Shown: positions 46,772 to 56,047, counted from the stretch's first letter. The stretch: 64,000 bases of DNA from Streptosporangium lutulentum (GCF_030811455.1 NZ_JAUSQU010000001.1:9796001-9860000), one strand, 5' to 3'. Numbers and translations: made by a program. Notes: a model not told the origin generated them from the letters alone.

Positions 46772-47890
46772 TCACTTCGGGGCTGCGCGTGGAGCCCAGA
46801 TCGGCCATGCCCACTCATCGGGATCACCGAGCTCGGAGCTGGTCATGCCAAGCCCGTCATGGCCCGTGAGCTCGGCGACAAGGAGCTCGGTGAGGGTACC
46901 GGTGAAGACCTCGGGGCCACCGTAATCCGCGTTCACGATGGGCCATTTATCGGGATCCGGGTCCTTGGTGTCCCAGCACAGGACGTCCCGGCCTTCGGTG
47001 CTCCCGCAGAACAGCAGACCGCCGGGTTCCGGGTAGACCGTGTAGCGGTCTCCCGGACCGGCGTCTTCCGGTCTGCCCTTGTCTACACACCACTCCCGAA
47101 GGAGGTTGGTGTGCAGTGCGTGCAAGGAGACGATTTCGGCCGGTCCCGCGACAAAAAAGCCATTGACGGCGAAACGCGGCCCGTACTCTTCGTAGAGTCG
47201 TTTGTAGTCCGTCGGCAGTCCGGTGACGTCCACCTCGCGTTCGACCGCGTCCCAATCATAAGTACGTGGTGTCCCCGGCCCGATGATGGTCCCCAACTGC
47301 GCCAGCGGATCCCGGACGGTCTCCGGGGCGGGTGCGGTGGTAGGGGCGGGTGCGGCGGCTTCCTGGCCGGCCCGGGTCAGGATGCGCTCGCGCCGCACCG
47401 GCGGCAGGGACAACACCGGCAGGTCGAGGCCGCCGTCCAGCCACTCGGTGAGGAACTCGGTGGTGGTGATGTTGAGCTGCTGGTGGCCCGCGCCGACAAG
47501 AACCAGTAGCCACCGGGCCGGATCGGGGTGAATCGGCAGCCACCAACAGGTCTCTCCGCTGCTGAATACCCCCCAGAGTCGCGCCTCTTCGTCTTCGTCC
47601 GGGGCACGGTGTCGTTGCTGCTCCGTTTCCAGGTCGAAGCCGTCGAAGCGCCCTGAACCGTCGTCGCATCCGGGGGCGAGCAGCCGGAGGGTCCCCCCGA
47701 GCGTTCCCGGTCCGGTCTGGGATATCAGCGCGACATAGTCCTCGGGGAAAGGAACATCGGGGAACCGTGGCTCCCACTTCTGTCCCTCCTCCGGCACGAT
47801 CCGCAGGGTCGCGGCCAGCGCCAGGCCGACATCCCGGAGATTGGAGGCCGTGGAGCAGCTCGGGGACTCGCCACCGATGCTCGATGTCAT
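46772..47890 (-). CDS. Two-domain SUKH (SMI1/KNR4-like) protein
   Basis: 372 residues from ATG 47890; the frame is open far upstream (to 48232) but that part is Arg/Pro-rich and lacks domain character. The first half has FPEDYVALISQTGPGTLGGT and SGETCWWLPIHPDPARWLLV; the second half LPTDYKRLYEEYGPRFAVNG, FFVAGPAEIVSLH and YTVYPEPGGLLFCGSTEGRD. Both follow the SUKH pattern of a Pro-x-Asp-Tyr helix followed by a beta sheet. SUKH proteins are immunity proteins for polymorphic toxins and also serve other binding roles. No toxin gene is adjacent, so it could be an orphan immunity protein. Confidence 0.72.
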   Translation of the reverse strand: MTSSIGGESPSCSTASNLRDVGLALAATLRIVPEEGQKWEPRFPDVPFPEDYVALISQTGPGTLGGTLRLLAPGCDDGSGRFDGFDLETEQQRHRAPDEDEEARLWGVFSSGETCWWLPIHPDPARWLLVLVGAGHQQLNITTTEFLTEWLDGGLDLPVLSLPPVRRERILTRAGQEAAAPAPTTAPAPETVRDPLAQLGTIIGPGTPRTYDWDAVEREVDVTGLPTDYKRLYEEYGPRFAVNGFFVAGPAEIVSLHALHTNLLREWCVDKGRPEDAGPGDRYTVYPEPGGLLFCGSTEGRDVLCWDTKDPDPDKWPIVNADYGGPEVFTGTLTELLVAELTGHDGLGMTSSELGDPDEWAWPIWAPRAAPK

Positions 47891-48443
47891 GAAACGCACT
47901 CCAGTTGTGGGTCGGTAAGTCGGGTAAAAACCAATGCCCCATACATTAGTGATCTCGCGGTAGTCCCCGACATGGAGCTGAGTACCGGTCGCCCTCGGAG
48001 GTGACGTGCCCCGGGTTCGGTGATGACGACGATCAGGCCGCGCCGGTTGGGCTCGGCCTCGATCGCGGTCATCTGGTGTACCCCAAGGGGGGCGGAGCCG
48101 TACCGGCATGTGGCGCGAGGCGCGGGGGCCGAGGTCGAGCGAAACGCGATCGACCTGACCCTGCGACCGGCCGGCCTGTTCGGTGTCATCGGACGGCTTG
48201 CGGGGCCGATCGTTCGGTCCGACGACGGTCATGAGCCGGTGTCCTGTCGTTCGCGGTGTCTCGCCGTCTCACTTGACGCGGGGCGCGAAGCGACCTAGTT
48301 TCATATCGAGCACTACAAAACGTGCCTCACCCTCACCCCGCAACCCAGATCGCGTAGGTGCGCTCGGAGTTTGATGTAACAAGATGTGTTACATCTTGGT
48401 GCGAGGGTATCACCTCATCTTTTTTGATTCGGAGCATCAGAAC
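47891..48443. other. Gene-free stretch before the SDR gene
   Basis: Open frames here are Arg-rich shadows without domain character. The only clear structure is the palindrome at 48373-48395. Confidence 0.5.
48373..48395. promoter_or_regulatory. Operator-like palindrome upstream of the SDR gene
   Basis: GATGTAAC and GTTACATC form a perfect 8-bp inverted repeat with a 7-nt spacer, 48 bp before the SDR start. The size and AT-rich arms fit a TetR-type operator; a TetR gene lies just beyond the SDR gene. Confidence 0.55.
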
Positions 48444-49193
48444 ATGGGACAGCTTGACGGCAAGACGGCGATCGTGACCGGCGGCACCACCGGCATCGGC
48501 TTGGCCACGGCTCAGCGGTTCGCCGCCGAGGGCGCGCACGTGTTCGTCACCGGCCGCCGCGAGGACGCGCTCGACGCCGCGGTGGCCAGGATCGGCCCCA
48601 ACGCCACCGGCGTCGTCGGCGACGTCTCCGACCTGGCCGACCTCGACCGGCTGTACGAGGCCGTCGCACGGCAGGGCCGACGCGTCGACGTGCTGTTCGC
48701 CAATGCCGGCGGTGGCGAGTTCTCCACCCTGGAGCAGGTCACCGAGCGGCATTTCGACGCGACGTTCGGCACCAACGTCAAGGGCCTGCTGTTCACGGTG
48801 CAGAAGGCGCTGCCGCTGCTGAACGACGGCGCCTCGGTCATCCTCGCGGGTTCCACCGCGGCCACCGTCGGCAATGAGGCGTTCGGCGTGTACGGGGCTT
48901 CCAAGGCCGCGGTGCGGTCCTTCGCCCGCACCTGGGCCGCCGAGCTCAAGGGCCGGGCGATCCGGGTCAACGCCATCGCCCCCGGCACGATCGACACTCC
49001 GGGGATCGACGGCCTGGCCCCCGACCAGGAGCAGGCTGTCCAGCTCAAGGCCTTCCTGGCCGGCAAGATCCCCCTCGGGCGCCTGGGCCGCCCCGAGGAG
49101 ATCGCCGATGCCGTCCTCTTCCTCGCCTCGGACCAGAGCGCCTTCATCACCGGAACCGAGCTCTTCGTCGACGGCGGCACCAACCAGATCTGA
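48444..49193 (+). CDS. SDR-family oxidoreductase
   Basis: 249 residues from ATG 48444. The classical short-chain dehydrogenase layout is clear: TGGTTGIGLATAQRFAAEG as nucleotide site, NAG (AGGGEF region), the catalytic Ser in ILAGSTAAT, YGASK with Tyr and Lys, and the C-terminal DGGTNQI. It reduces or oxidises a carbonyl/alcohol with NAD(P). The first 20 codons of the open frame upstream are not supported by a ribosome site. A TetR regulator converges on it. Confidence 0.93.
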   Translation: MGQLDGKTAIVTGGTTGIGLATAQRFAAEGAHVFVTGRREDALDAAVARIGPNATGVVGDVSDLADLDRLYEAVARQGRRVDVLFANAGGGEFSTLEQVTERHFDATFGTNVKGLLFTVQKALPLLNDGASVILAGSTAATVGNEAFGVYGASKAAVRSFARTWAAELKGRAIRVNAIAPGTIDTPGIDGLAPDQEQAVQLKAFLAGKIPLGRLGRPEEIADAVLFLASDQSAFITGTELFVDGGTNQI

Positions 49194-49274
49194 CCACTCG
49201 CACGGAGACCCCCGCCGCGGGACGGCCCGGCGGGCGTCGGGTCGCCGGTCCGTCCTTCGCGACGCGGGCCGCGA

Positions 49275-49874
49275 TCAGGCGCCCGCCCGCGACGGCCAGA
49301 CACGCATGGCGAGGTCGACGGTCCGGTGCAACTGCTCCCGGCTCGCGCCGCCGGCCGCCTGAACGGCGATGCCCTGGTGAACGGTGGCGAAGTAGCGGGC
49401 GAGGCCGTCGGGGTCGGCGTCGTCCGGCAGTTCCCCCTCGACGCGGGCCTGCTCCAGCCTCGCGCGCAAGGCGGTCTCGCCCGCCTTGCGGCGCGTCGCA
49501 AGCTCGCTGCGGACGCCCTCCGCGCCGGGAGCGTGGGCGAGCCCGCCTTGCACCGTGAGGCAGCCGGGAGGGCAGCCGGGACGCGTCGTCCCGTCGGCGG
49601 CGCCGTGCAGGAGGTGCTCGACGACGGCCCGCGCCGTCGGCTGATCGAACGCTTCGCGAATGTAGCGCGCGGGGCCGTCGGCGTAGCGGTCGAGGACCTT
49701 CCGGAACAGCTCCTCCTTGTTTCCGAAGGCGCCGTAGAGGCTGGGCGGATTGATACCCATCGCCTTGGTGAGGTCCGAGATCCCGGTGCCTTCGTAGCCC
49801 TGGCGCCAGAACACCTCCAACGCCCTGTCGAGCGCCTCGTCGGCGTCGAAGGCGCGCGGTCGTCCTCCCGCCAT
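49275..49874 (-). CDS. TetR-family transcriptional regulator
   Basis: 199 residues from ATG 49874. The N-terminal HTH reads LEVFWRQGYEGTGISDLTKA, MGINPPSLYGAFGNKEELF. The C-terminal ligand domain carries GCPPGCLTVQGGLAHAPG, as in the TetR subgroup next to SDR or reductase genes. It probably controls the neighbouring SDR gene through the palindrome at 48373 (inference). Confidence 0.92.
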   Translation of the reverse strand: MAGGRPRAFDADEALDRALEVFWRQGYEGTGISDLTKAMGINPPSLYGAFGNKEELFRKVLDRYADGPARYIREAFDQPTARAVVEHLLHGAADGTTRPGCPPGCLTVQGGLAHAPGAEGVRSELATRRKAGETALRARLEQARVEGELPDDADPDGLARYFATVHQGIAVQAAGGASREQLHRTVDLAMRVWPSRAGA

Positions 49875-49921
49875 GATGACCTCCCGGCATCGGCCGAAAT
49901 ATATAACGTTCACTAAGATAC

Positions 49922-49943
49922 GTCATGACCTTCATGTCATGAC
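49922..49943. promoter_or_regulatory. Paired GTCATGAC palindromes upstream of tetR
   Basis: The self-complementary octamer GTCATGAC occurs at 49922-49929 and 49936-49943, 14 bp apart, 48 bp upstream of the TetR start. It is a candidate autoregulatory site, distinct from the SDR-side palindrome. Confidence 0.4.
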
Positions 49944-49976
49944 GGGACGAACCTCGCAGATCCACGGCTCCCGGCG

Positions 49977-50043
49977 GACGACCTGAGTAGGGCGTGCACT
50001 ACCGGAAACCTCGGGGCGCACTACCGGGAACCTCGGGGGTGCG
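49977..50043 (+). repeat. Intergenic repeat, copy 2, with internal tandem unit
   Basis: It matches copy 1 at 46586 over about 45 bp and then repeats the unit GCACTACCGG-AACCTCGGGG a second time. It lies upstream of the secreted hydrolase gene at 50108. Confidence 0.8.
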
Positions 50044-50107
50044 CCACCCGGAATACGGGTGGTGTCCTGCTGGGGACGGCATCCGGCGCGGACCTAACCT
50101 CTCGAAC

Positions 50108-51334
50108 GTGATCAGAAACCCGCGCCGCGTTCTCGCGCTCTCCTGTGCCGCCCTCATCGCCGTCGCCCCTTTCGCCGCGGTGACCGCCGCCACCGCCGCC
50201 ACCGCCACCGGTACGGTTTCCACCCGAGGCGCCCTGGTCAAGGCCGAACGGACGGCCCAGCTGTCGGGCGGGCAGGTCAACGACTACCTCGGCAAGGCCG
50301 GTTTCCCGGCGGTCAAGGACGCCAAGGGGGTCGACGTCTACAGCGTCACCTACCGGACCGTCGACGTGCGGGGCAGGTCGACCACGGCGACCGGGGCGGT
50401 GGTGCTGCCCCGGGTGGCCGCTCGTGACCTGCGTGTGGTCAGCTACGCCCACGGCACGATGGCGACCAGGAAGGACGCCCCCTCGGTGGAGACCCAGACC
50501 GACGGCGGCTACATGTCGGTCTACTTCGCCACCCACGGCTTCGCCGCGGTCGCCCCCGACTACCTCGGCCTGGGCGGAGGGCCCGGCCCCCACCCCTACA
50601 TGCACACCGCCACCGAAGCGAGCGCCTCACTCGACCTGCTCAAGGCCGCCCGGAGCCTGGCAGGGCAGAAGCGGGTCACGCTCGACAGGCGGATCCTGGT
50701 CACCGGCTTCTCCCAGGGCGGCCACGCCGCCATGGCCCTGGGCGCGGCCCTCCAGAAGGACAAGGAGTTCGGCGTGGCGGCCGTCGCGCCGGTCAGCGGT
50801 CCCTTCGACGTCGAGGACGCCGAGCTGCCCGCCGCGCTCAACGGAGGGCTCGACGACCGCTCCGCCACCTTCTACCTCGCCTACTGGCTCACCTCGATGG
50901 ACCGGCTCCACAACCTCTACGACCATCCCGCCCAGGCCTTCCGCGCGCCGTACGACAAGAAGGTCACCAAGCTGTTCGACGGGAGCCGGGACTTCGACAC
51001 GATCGTGGCCGGCCTGCCGCCCACGCTGGAGGAACTTCTCACCCCCGGCTACCTCAAGCAGCTCGGCAAGCCCTCGGGCGCGCTGCTGAAGGCGATCAGG
51101 GAGAACGACACCACCTGCCGCGACCTGCGGCCCGGTGTTCCCGTACGGCTGTTCGCCGCGAGCGGCGACCGCGACGTGGCCATCGCCAACTCCGAGAGCT
51201 GCCTGAAGGATCTGCGGGCGGAGGGCGTCGACACGAGCCTCACCGACGTCGGCGACGTGGATCACACCGGGTCGGTCATGCGATCGATGCCGCGGGTGCT
51301 CGACTGGTTCCAGAAGGAAGCCGCGACCGAGTAG
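50108..51334 (+). CDS. Secreted alpha/beta hydrolase (secretory lipase-like)
   Basis: 408 residues from GTG 50108; the ribosome site is weak. A signal peptide (RRVLALSCAALIAVAPFAAV, then AATA) precedes an alpha/beta-hydrolase core. The nucleophile Ser is at about 202 in GFSQGGHAAM, the acid is in LFAASGDRDVAI and the His in DVDHTGSV. Length and motifs fit the LIP-type secretory lipase/esterase group of actinomycetes. Monocistronic. Confidence 0.88.
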   Translation: MIRNPRRVLALSCAALIAVAPFAAVTAATAATATGTVSTRGALVKAERTAQLSGGQVNDYLGKAGFPAVKDAKGVDVYSVTYRTVDVRGRSTTATGAVVLPRVAARDLRVVSYAHGTMATRKDAPSVETQTDGGYMSVYFATHGFAAVAPDYLGLGGGPGPHPYMHTATEASASLDLLKAARSLAGQKRVTLDRRILVTGFSQGGHAAMALGAALQKDKEFGVAAVAPVSGPFDVEDAELPAALNGGLDDRSATFYLAYWLTSMDRLHNLYDHPAQAFRAPYDKKVTKLFDGSRDFDTIVAGLPPTLEELLTPGYLKQLGKPSGALLKAIRENDTTCRDLRPGVPVRLFAASGDRDVAIANSESCLKDLRAEGVDTSLTDVGDVDHTGSVMRSMPRVLDWFQKEAATE

Positions 51335-51428
51335 TCCCGGGTGAGGCCGTGGTGCGCCTCCCGAGGAGGCGGGGGTCGCGGGCTTTTCACGTCGTCGGCG
51401 CCCGGGTGGCGTGGGGTCGTCCGGAAGG

Positions 51429-52802
51429 TCAGTCGCCGGGATACTTCGCGAGCCACGCGTCGGTGACCTCGTGTCCCTCGGCGGACTGGGCCGCGAAGTC
51501 GTCGGCGAGTTCGACGATGGCCTCACGGCCTTCGAGGTGGACGAGCCACTCGGCGGGGAGCGCGGTCTCACCGTGGACGGCTCCCAGGAGGTTGCCGCAG
51601 ACGGCGCCGGTGGAGTCGCTGTCGCCGGAGTGGTTGACGGCGAGCAGCACCGCTCGCCGGAAGTCATCGGGTTCCGGGTGCACCAGGGCGCAGTAGACCG
51701 CGATGGCCAGGGCCTCCTCGGCGACCCACGCCCCGCCGAGTGACTCGACCCTCTTCGGGCTGGGATCGCCCATCGCCGCCAGGGACACGGCGGCGTGCAG
51801 TGCCCGGGTGGTCTCCTCGTGGGAGGGGTAGGTCGCCAGCAGGTCCATCGTCTTCCGTACGGCCCGCGCGAGCGGCTCGCCCGCCGACCGAACCTCGCCC
51901 GGCGACCCGGCCTCGTCCTCCCGTCGGGCCGCATCTCCCGGCCGGGCCCCGTCCTCCATCGGCTCGTCCTCCATCAGGAAGTGGACGATGGCGGCGAAGG
52001 CACCGGCGGCGAGGTAGCCGGTGGGATGGCCGTGGGTGATCTGGGCGCATTCGACCGCCAAATCGAAGGCGTCCCGGGCACTGCGCGCCCGGAGCCCGAA
52101 GGGAGCCGAGCGCATGACCGTTCCGCAGCCCTTGGAGCCGGGGTTGACCGGGCCCGGCAGGCCGGGGGCGGCGGGGGCCGCTTCCCGCGGGTGGCGCAGG
52201 CCCGACAGGCAGGCGTTTCCGGGTGCCCGCTGGGAGTAGAGCCATTCCTGCTCGCGGAGCCGGCCGGTGCGAACCGTCCCGTTCACCGAGGAATCGGAGG
52301 AGGCGGCGGGGGGAGGGGAGGGGTGCTGCTGGGTGTCCAGCCAGCGCAGGTAGGCCCGCCGGACGACGGCGGTCTTCGCCGCGCGGGCCGCCGCTTCCGC
52401 ACGGGTCGCATCCGCGCGGGCCGCTGCCTCCGCACGGGTCGCATCCGCGCGGGCCGCTGCCTCCGCACGGGTCGCATCCGCGGGGGCCGCCGTCTCCACA
52501 TGGGCCGCCCCGGTGGCCCCGCCTCCGGGGGACGGCCTGCCCGAGGGATCCGCGCCCGCGCGGATCAGCCCCTCCACGGTGAAGAGCGTCATCTGCGTGT
52601 CGTCGGTGATCAGCCCGACCTCGCCGCGCCAGTCGGCGACCAGCCCGGTCAGCCCCGCGGAGCCGTACTTCCCGCGGATCCTCCCGATCGACTCGAACTC
52701 GACGGGAGCACCCAGCGCGTCGCCGAGCGCTCCGCCCAGAAGGCAGCCTCGCACTCGGCTGCGGTAGTCCGGCAGGTCATCGGGGGAACGGAGCACCGGC
52801 AT
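51429..52802 (-). CDS. ADP-ribosylglycohydrolase (DraG-like) with repeat insert
   Basis: 457 residues. RVRGCLLGGALGDALGAPVE at the N-terminus, LITDDTQMTLFT (about 85-96) and NHSGDSDSTGAVCGNLLGA near the C-terminus are the metal-binding and substrate segments of the ARH/DraG family, which remove ADP-ribose from proteins or nucleic acids. Residues about 105-145 hold three and a half copies of the 11-residue unit ADATRAEAAAR, inserted in a loop between catalytic segments. AAAGGA precedes the ATG. Function in the cell unknown; substrates of such enzymes vary. Confidence 0.9.
   Translation of the reverse strand: MPVLRSPDDLPDYRSRVRGCLLGGALGDALGAPVEFESIGRIRGKYGSAGLTGLVADWRGEVGLITDDTQMTLFTVEGLIRAGADPSGRPSPGGGATGAAHVETAAPADATRAEAAARADATRAEAAARADATRAEAAARAAKTAVVRRAYLRWLDTQQHPSPPPAASSDSSVNGTVRTGRLREQEWLYSQRAPGNACLSGLRHPREAAPAAPGLPGPVNPGSKGCGTVMRSAPFGLRARSARDAFDLAVECAQITHGHPTGYLAAGAFAAIVHFLMEDEPMEDGARPGDAARREDEAGSPGEVRSAGEPLARAVRKTMDLLATYPSHEETTRALHAAVSLAAMGDPSPKRVESLGGAWVAEEALAIAVYCALVHPEPDDFRRAVLLAVNHSGDSDSTGAVCGNLLGAVHGETALPAEWLVHLEGREAIVELADDFAAQSAEGHEVTDAWLAKYPGD
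52381..52490 (-). repeat. 33-bp tandem repeat within the ADP-ribosylglycohydrolase gene
   Basis: Units start at 52381, 52414 and 52447; the last two are identical and the first differs at two bases. A degenerate fourth copy begins at 52480. Unit length is a multiple of three, so copy-number change keeps the frame. Confidence 0.92.
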
Positions 52803-53308
52803 GATCCTTTGGACTCTGACGAGCGTTCTGGGCGATTAATACAAGCATATGATCATGCGTTGCCTGTCACGGTCCCCTGTCCTTCCCGCAGGCGGAGGCG
52901 GTCGGCACGCCGTTCCCGCTGCTCGACGGGGTCGGGGACCGGCGCCGGTGTCACCGGGCGCCGGGTGTGAGAGGGATGGCGGGGGGTCTCTTCATCGGTG
53001 CTCCCGGTGTGAGGTGCCTCGTCTGCGGAGTTCGACCAGACGGCGGCGGCGATCCATCGGTGCTTCGAACGAAAACAGGGACGAATCAAAATAAGTTGCC
53101 CATGTCCCGTCTACCAGGACGATGGCGGTCGTTCATGCTGTCCTGGATTGGTGGACTGTGGCGGTTTGACTTGCTATCGTCGGCAAACTTGCCGAAGTAA
53201 CGTTCGTTGTCGAAGTAAGTCCTTGCATGGTTCGATCGAACTCGACGGTCGAGGTTGATCGCTGGGGTTGCCGCGGCAACTGTGGATCACAGGAACGAAG
53301 GAGCCACC
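52803..53308. other. Gene-free stretch with ROK promoter region
   Basis: No supported gene in about 500 bp. It contains a TTGACT box (53166) and the palindrome at 53181, so at least the right third is the ROK control region. Confidence 0.5.
53181..53194. promoter_or_regulatory. Operator-like palindrome upstream of the ROK gene
   Basis: CGGCAA-AC-TTGCCG, a perfect 6-bp inverted repeat, lies 10 bp after a TTGACT -35-like box and is followed by two direct CGAAGTAA repeats. It sits 115 bp before the ROK start and fits autoregulation. Confidence 0.5.
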
Positions 53309-54421
53309 GTGTCGGCCGCGCAGATCATGGGGCTCGTCGCGTCGGGTCAGGCCACCTCGCGGGCCGATCTCTCACGCCTGCTCGGGTGGGCACCGTCGAC
53401 GGTCTCCGCCCATGTCCAGGAGCTTCTCGACTCCGGACTGCTGAAGGAGTCCGGCGAGGGGCGCTCGCGAGGCGGACGGCGGCCCCGCCTGCTGAGCGTC
53501 CACAGTGGGGACGGCGTGATCCTGGCGGCGGACCTGGGCGGTCATCACGCCCGGGTCGCCACCCTGGACGGCTCCGGACGGCCACAGGTGATCCGGGACC
53601 TCGGCCTCAACATCGCGGCGGGGCCCGAGTCGGTCCTGGAGCAGATAGCGGACGCCTTCGGTGAGCTGCGAGCGGGACGGCCGGTGCTCGGCGTCGGGGT
53701 CGGACTGCCCGGCCCGGTGGGACTCGCGGGCGTGGTGGTCGGCCCGTCCCGGATGCCGGGCTGGAACGGCTTCTCCGCACGGCAGTGGCTGGCCGGCCGG
53801 TTCGAGGCGCCGCTCATCGTGGAGAACGACGCCAACCTGATGGCGATGGGCGAGATGGTCGCGCGAGGTCCCGAACTGCGCGACTTCGTCTTCGTCAAGG
53901 CCGGGACCGGGGTCGGGGCGGCGGTCGTCGGTGACGGCCGCCTGCACCGCGGCGCCCGTGGCGTCGCCGGCGACGTCAGCCACCTCCGCGTCCCCGCCGG
54001 CGGCGACCAGCCGTGCAGCTGCGGGAACTTCGGCTGCCTGGAGACCATCGCCAGCGGCGCGGCCCTGGTCGCGGCGGTGCGGGCCGACGGCGTCAGCGTG
54101 CGGAACACCGCGGACCTGGTCCGTCTGGCGCACGACGGCAATCCCACCGTCACCACGAATCTGCGCTTCGCCGGCCGGCAACTCGGCGAGGTCCTCGCCA
54201 CGGTCGTGAACGTCTTCAACCCGCAGGCGGTGATCGTCGGCGGAGCCCTGGCCGCCTGCGACCTGCTCATCGCCGCCGCGCGCGGCGTCCTGTACGAGCG
54301 CTGCCTGCCGCTCACCACCCAGGACCTGGAGATCGGGAGGAGCGTCGCCGGGGCCGACGCCGGGCTGCTCGGCATCGGCAGGCTCGTCATCGACCAGGGC
54401 CTGTCCGTGGCGGCGTCCTGA
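53309..54421 (+). CDS. ROK-family transcriptional regulator
   Basis: 370 residues from GTG 53309, chosen for GAAGGAG 5 bp upstream. An N-terminal winged HTH (TSRADLSRLLGWAPSTVSAH) precedes a ROK sugar-kinase-like domain (VGVGLPGPVG, IVENDANLMA, GTGVGAAVV) and the zinc site CSCGNFGCLE. ROK repressors usually sense sugars or sugar phosphates. The M81-family gene follows 165 bp downstream on the same strand and is the likely target. Confidence 0.9.
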   Translation: MSAAQIMGLVASGQATSRADLSRLLGWAPSTVSAHVQELLDSGLLKESGEGRSRGGRRPRLLSVHSGDGVILAADLGGHHARVATLDGSGRPQVIRDLGLNIAAGPESVLEQIADAFGELRAGRPVLGVGVGLPGPVGLAGVVVGPSRMPGWNGFSARQWLAGRFEAPLIVENDANLMAMGEMVARGPELRDFVFVKAGTGVGAAVVGDGRLHRGARGVAGDVSHLRVPAGGDQPCSCGNFGCLETIASGAALVAAVRADGVSVRNTADLVRLAHDGNPTVTTNLRFAGRQLGEVLATVVNVFNPQAVIVGGALAACDLLIAAARGVLYERCLPLTTQDLEIGRSVAGADAGLLGIGRLVIDQGLSVAAS

Positions 54422-54586
54422 CCGAATGAGGCGAAAACGCCCGGTCGAGAAGGATCCCGCCGGACGAAAGGGCCATGACCGGAGAGGACCGGCCTCTCGG
54501 CAGAAAGCCCGGACGAAGAGGGTCGGGCCGAACGAAGCCAACCCGCCCGAACGAAGAGAATCCGCACCGTAGAACGAGGAATTTCC

Positions 54587-56047
54587 GTGACACCACTGCG
54601 CATCGGCATCGCTGGAATCGCGATCGAGTCGAGCACCTTCTCGCCACACCGCACCCGGCTGCCGGACTTCACCGTCACTCGTGACGACGCGCTGCTGGCC
54701 CGCTACCCGTGGATCCGGGAGCCGCGCGACTGGTGCGCGGGCGTGGAGTGGGTGCCGCTCCTCCACGCGGTCTCGCTGCCGGGCGGCGCGGTCGAGACCG
54801 AGGTGTACGACCGGCTTGAGGCCGAGATCGTGGAACGCGCCAGGGCGGCCGGTCCGCTGGACGGGTTGTTCTTCGACATCCACGGCGCGATGAGCGTGGT
54901 CGGCCGGACCGACGCCGAGGCCGGGCTGGCGGACGCCGTGCGCGCGGCGGTCGGCCCGGACACCCTGATCTCCGCCTCGATGGACCTGCACGGCAACGTC
55001 TCCCGGGAGCTCGCCGAGACCGTCGACCTGATCACCTGTTACCGCATGGCGCCCCACGAGGACGTCTGGGAGTCGCGGGAACGCGCGGCCCGCAACCTCG
55101 TGACCCGGCTGCGCGACGGCGGCCGGCCGCTGAAGGCATGGGTGCAGGTGCCGGTCCTGCTGCCCGGCGAGAAGACCAGCACCCGCATCGAGCCGGCCAA
55201 GAGCCTCTACGGCCGGGTCCCCGAGGTGGAGGCGCTGCCCGGCGTCCTGGACGCCGCGATCTGGGTCGGCTACGCCTGGGCCGACGAACCACGCTGCCGC
55301 GCGGCCGTGGTGGTCACCGGCGACGACCCGGAGGTCGTCACCGGGCAGGCGCGCGAGCTGGCGGAGGCGTACTGGCGGGCCCGCGAGGAGTTCGCGTTCG
55401 TCGCCCCCACCGGAACGCTCGACGAGTGCGTCGCGGCGGCGCTCTCCAGCACCTCCCGGCCGTTCCTGATCAGCGACTCCGGGGACAACCCGACCGCGGG
55501 CGGCGCGGGTGACGTGTCCGCCACGCTGGGCCGTCTGCTGGAGGTGGACGAACTTCGCTCCGGCGCGGTGAGCGCGATCTACGCGAGCATCGTCGACCCG
55601 GAGGCGGTCGCGGCCGCCTTCGCGGCGGGCGAGGGCGCGGACGTGACCGTGCACGCGGGCGGAAAGATCGACCCGGGTCCGGCCGGGCCGGTCGAGCTCT
55701 CCGGCACCGTGTACTCGCTGCGCCGTGACGAGCCGGTCGGCGGCGACATCGCCGTGATCGAGGTCGGCGGGCTGCGGGTCATCCTGACGTCGCGGCGCAA
55801 GCCGTACCACGAGATCGTCGACTTCACCCGTCTGGGACTCGACCCCGCCGAAAGCGACCTGGTGATCGTCAAGATCGGTTACCTGGAGCCGGAGCTGTAC
55901 GAGCTGGCGGCGGACTGGCTGCTCGCTCTCACGCCCGGCGGCGTCGACCAGGATCTGCTCAGGCTCGGTCACCACGCCGTGCGGCGTCCGCTGTTCCCGT
56001 TCGACGCCGGGATGTCCTCGCCGGACCTGACGCCCGCGCTTCTCTGA
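54587..56047 (+). CDS. M81 (MlrC-like) metallopeptidase family protein
   Basis: 486 residues from GTG with ACGAGGA 6 bp upstream. IGIAGIAIESSTFSPHRT at the N-terminus, GLFFDIHGAMSV and ISASMDLHGNVS in the DUF1485 half with the metal His/Asp, then ISDSGDNPTAGGAGD in the C-terminal half are typical of the MlrC family, first known from microcystin degradation. The natural substrate is unknown in most hosts. Its ROK neighbour suggests induction by a small molecule. Confidence 0.9.
   Translation: MTPLRIGIAGIAIESSTFSPHRTRLPDFTVTRDDALLARYPWIREPRDWCAGVEWVPLLHAVSLPGGAVETEVYDRLEAEIVERARAAGPLDGLFFDIHGAMSVVGRTDAEAGLADAVRAAVGPDTLISASMDLHGNVSRELAETVDLITCYRMAPHEDVWESRERAARNLVTRLRDGGRPLKAWVQVPVLLPGEKTSTRIEPAKSLYGRVPEVEALPGVLDAAIWVGYAWADEPRCRAAVVVTGDDPEVVTGQARELAEAYWRAREEFAFVAPTGTLDECVAAALSSTSRPFLISDSGDNPTAGGAGDVSATLGRLLEVDELRSGAVSAIYASIVDPEAVAAAFAAGEGADVTVHAGGKIDPGPAGPVELSGTVYSLRRDEPVGGDIAVIEVGGLRVILTSRRKPYHEIVDFTRLGLDPAESDLVIVKIGYLEPELYELAADWLLALTPGGVDQDLLRLGHHAVRRPLFPFDAGMSSPDLTPALL

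Noticed and set aside
47891-48232. N-terminal extension of the SUKH gene
   Set aside because: The open frame continues upstream, but its translation is Arg/Pro-rich and unlike the folded part; ATG 47890 is the better start.
52381-52490. Regularly spaced repeats that might be a CRISPR array
   Set aside because: The 33-bp units are contiguous without spacers and are translated in frame as an 11-residue repeat.
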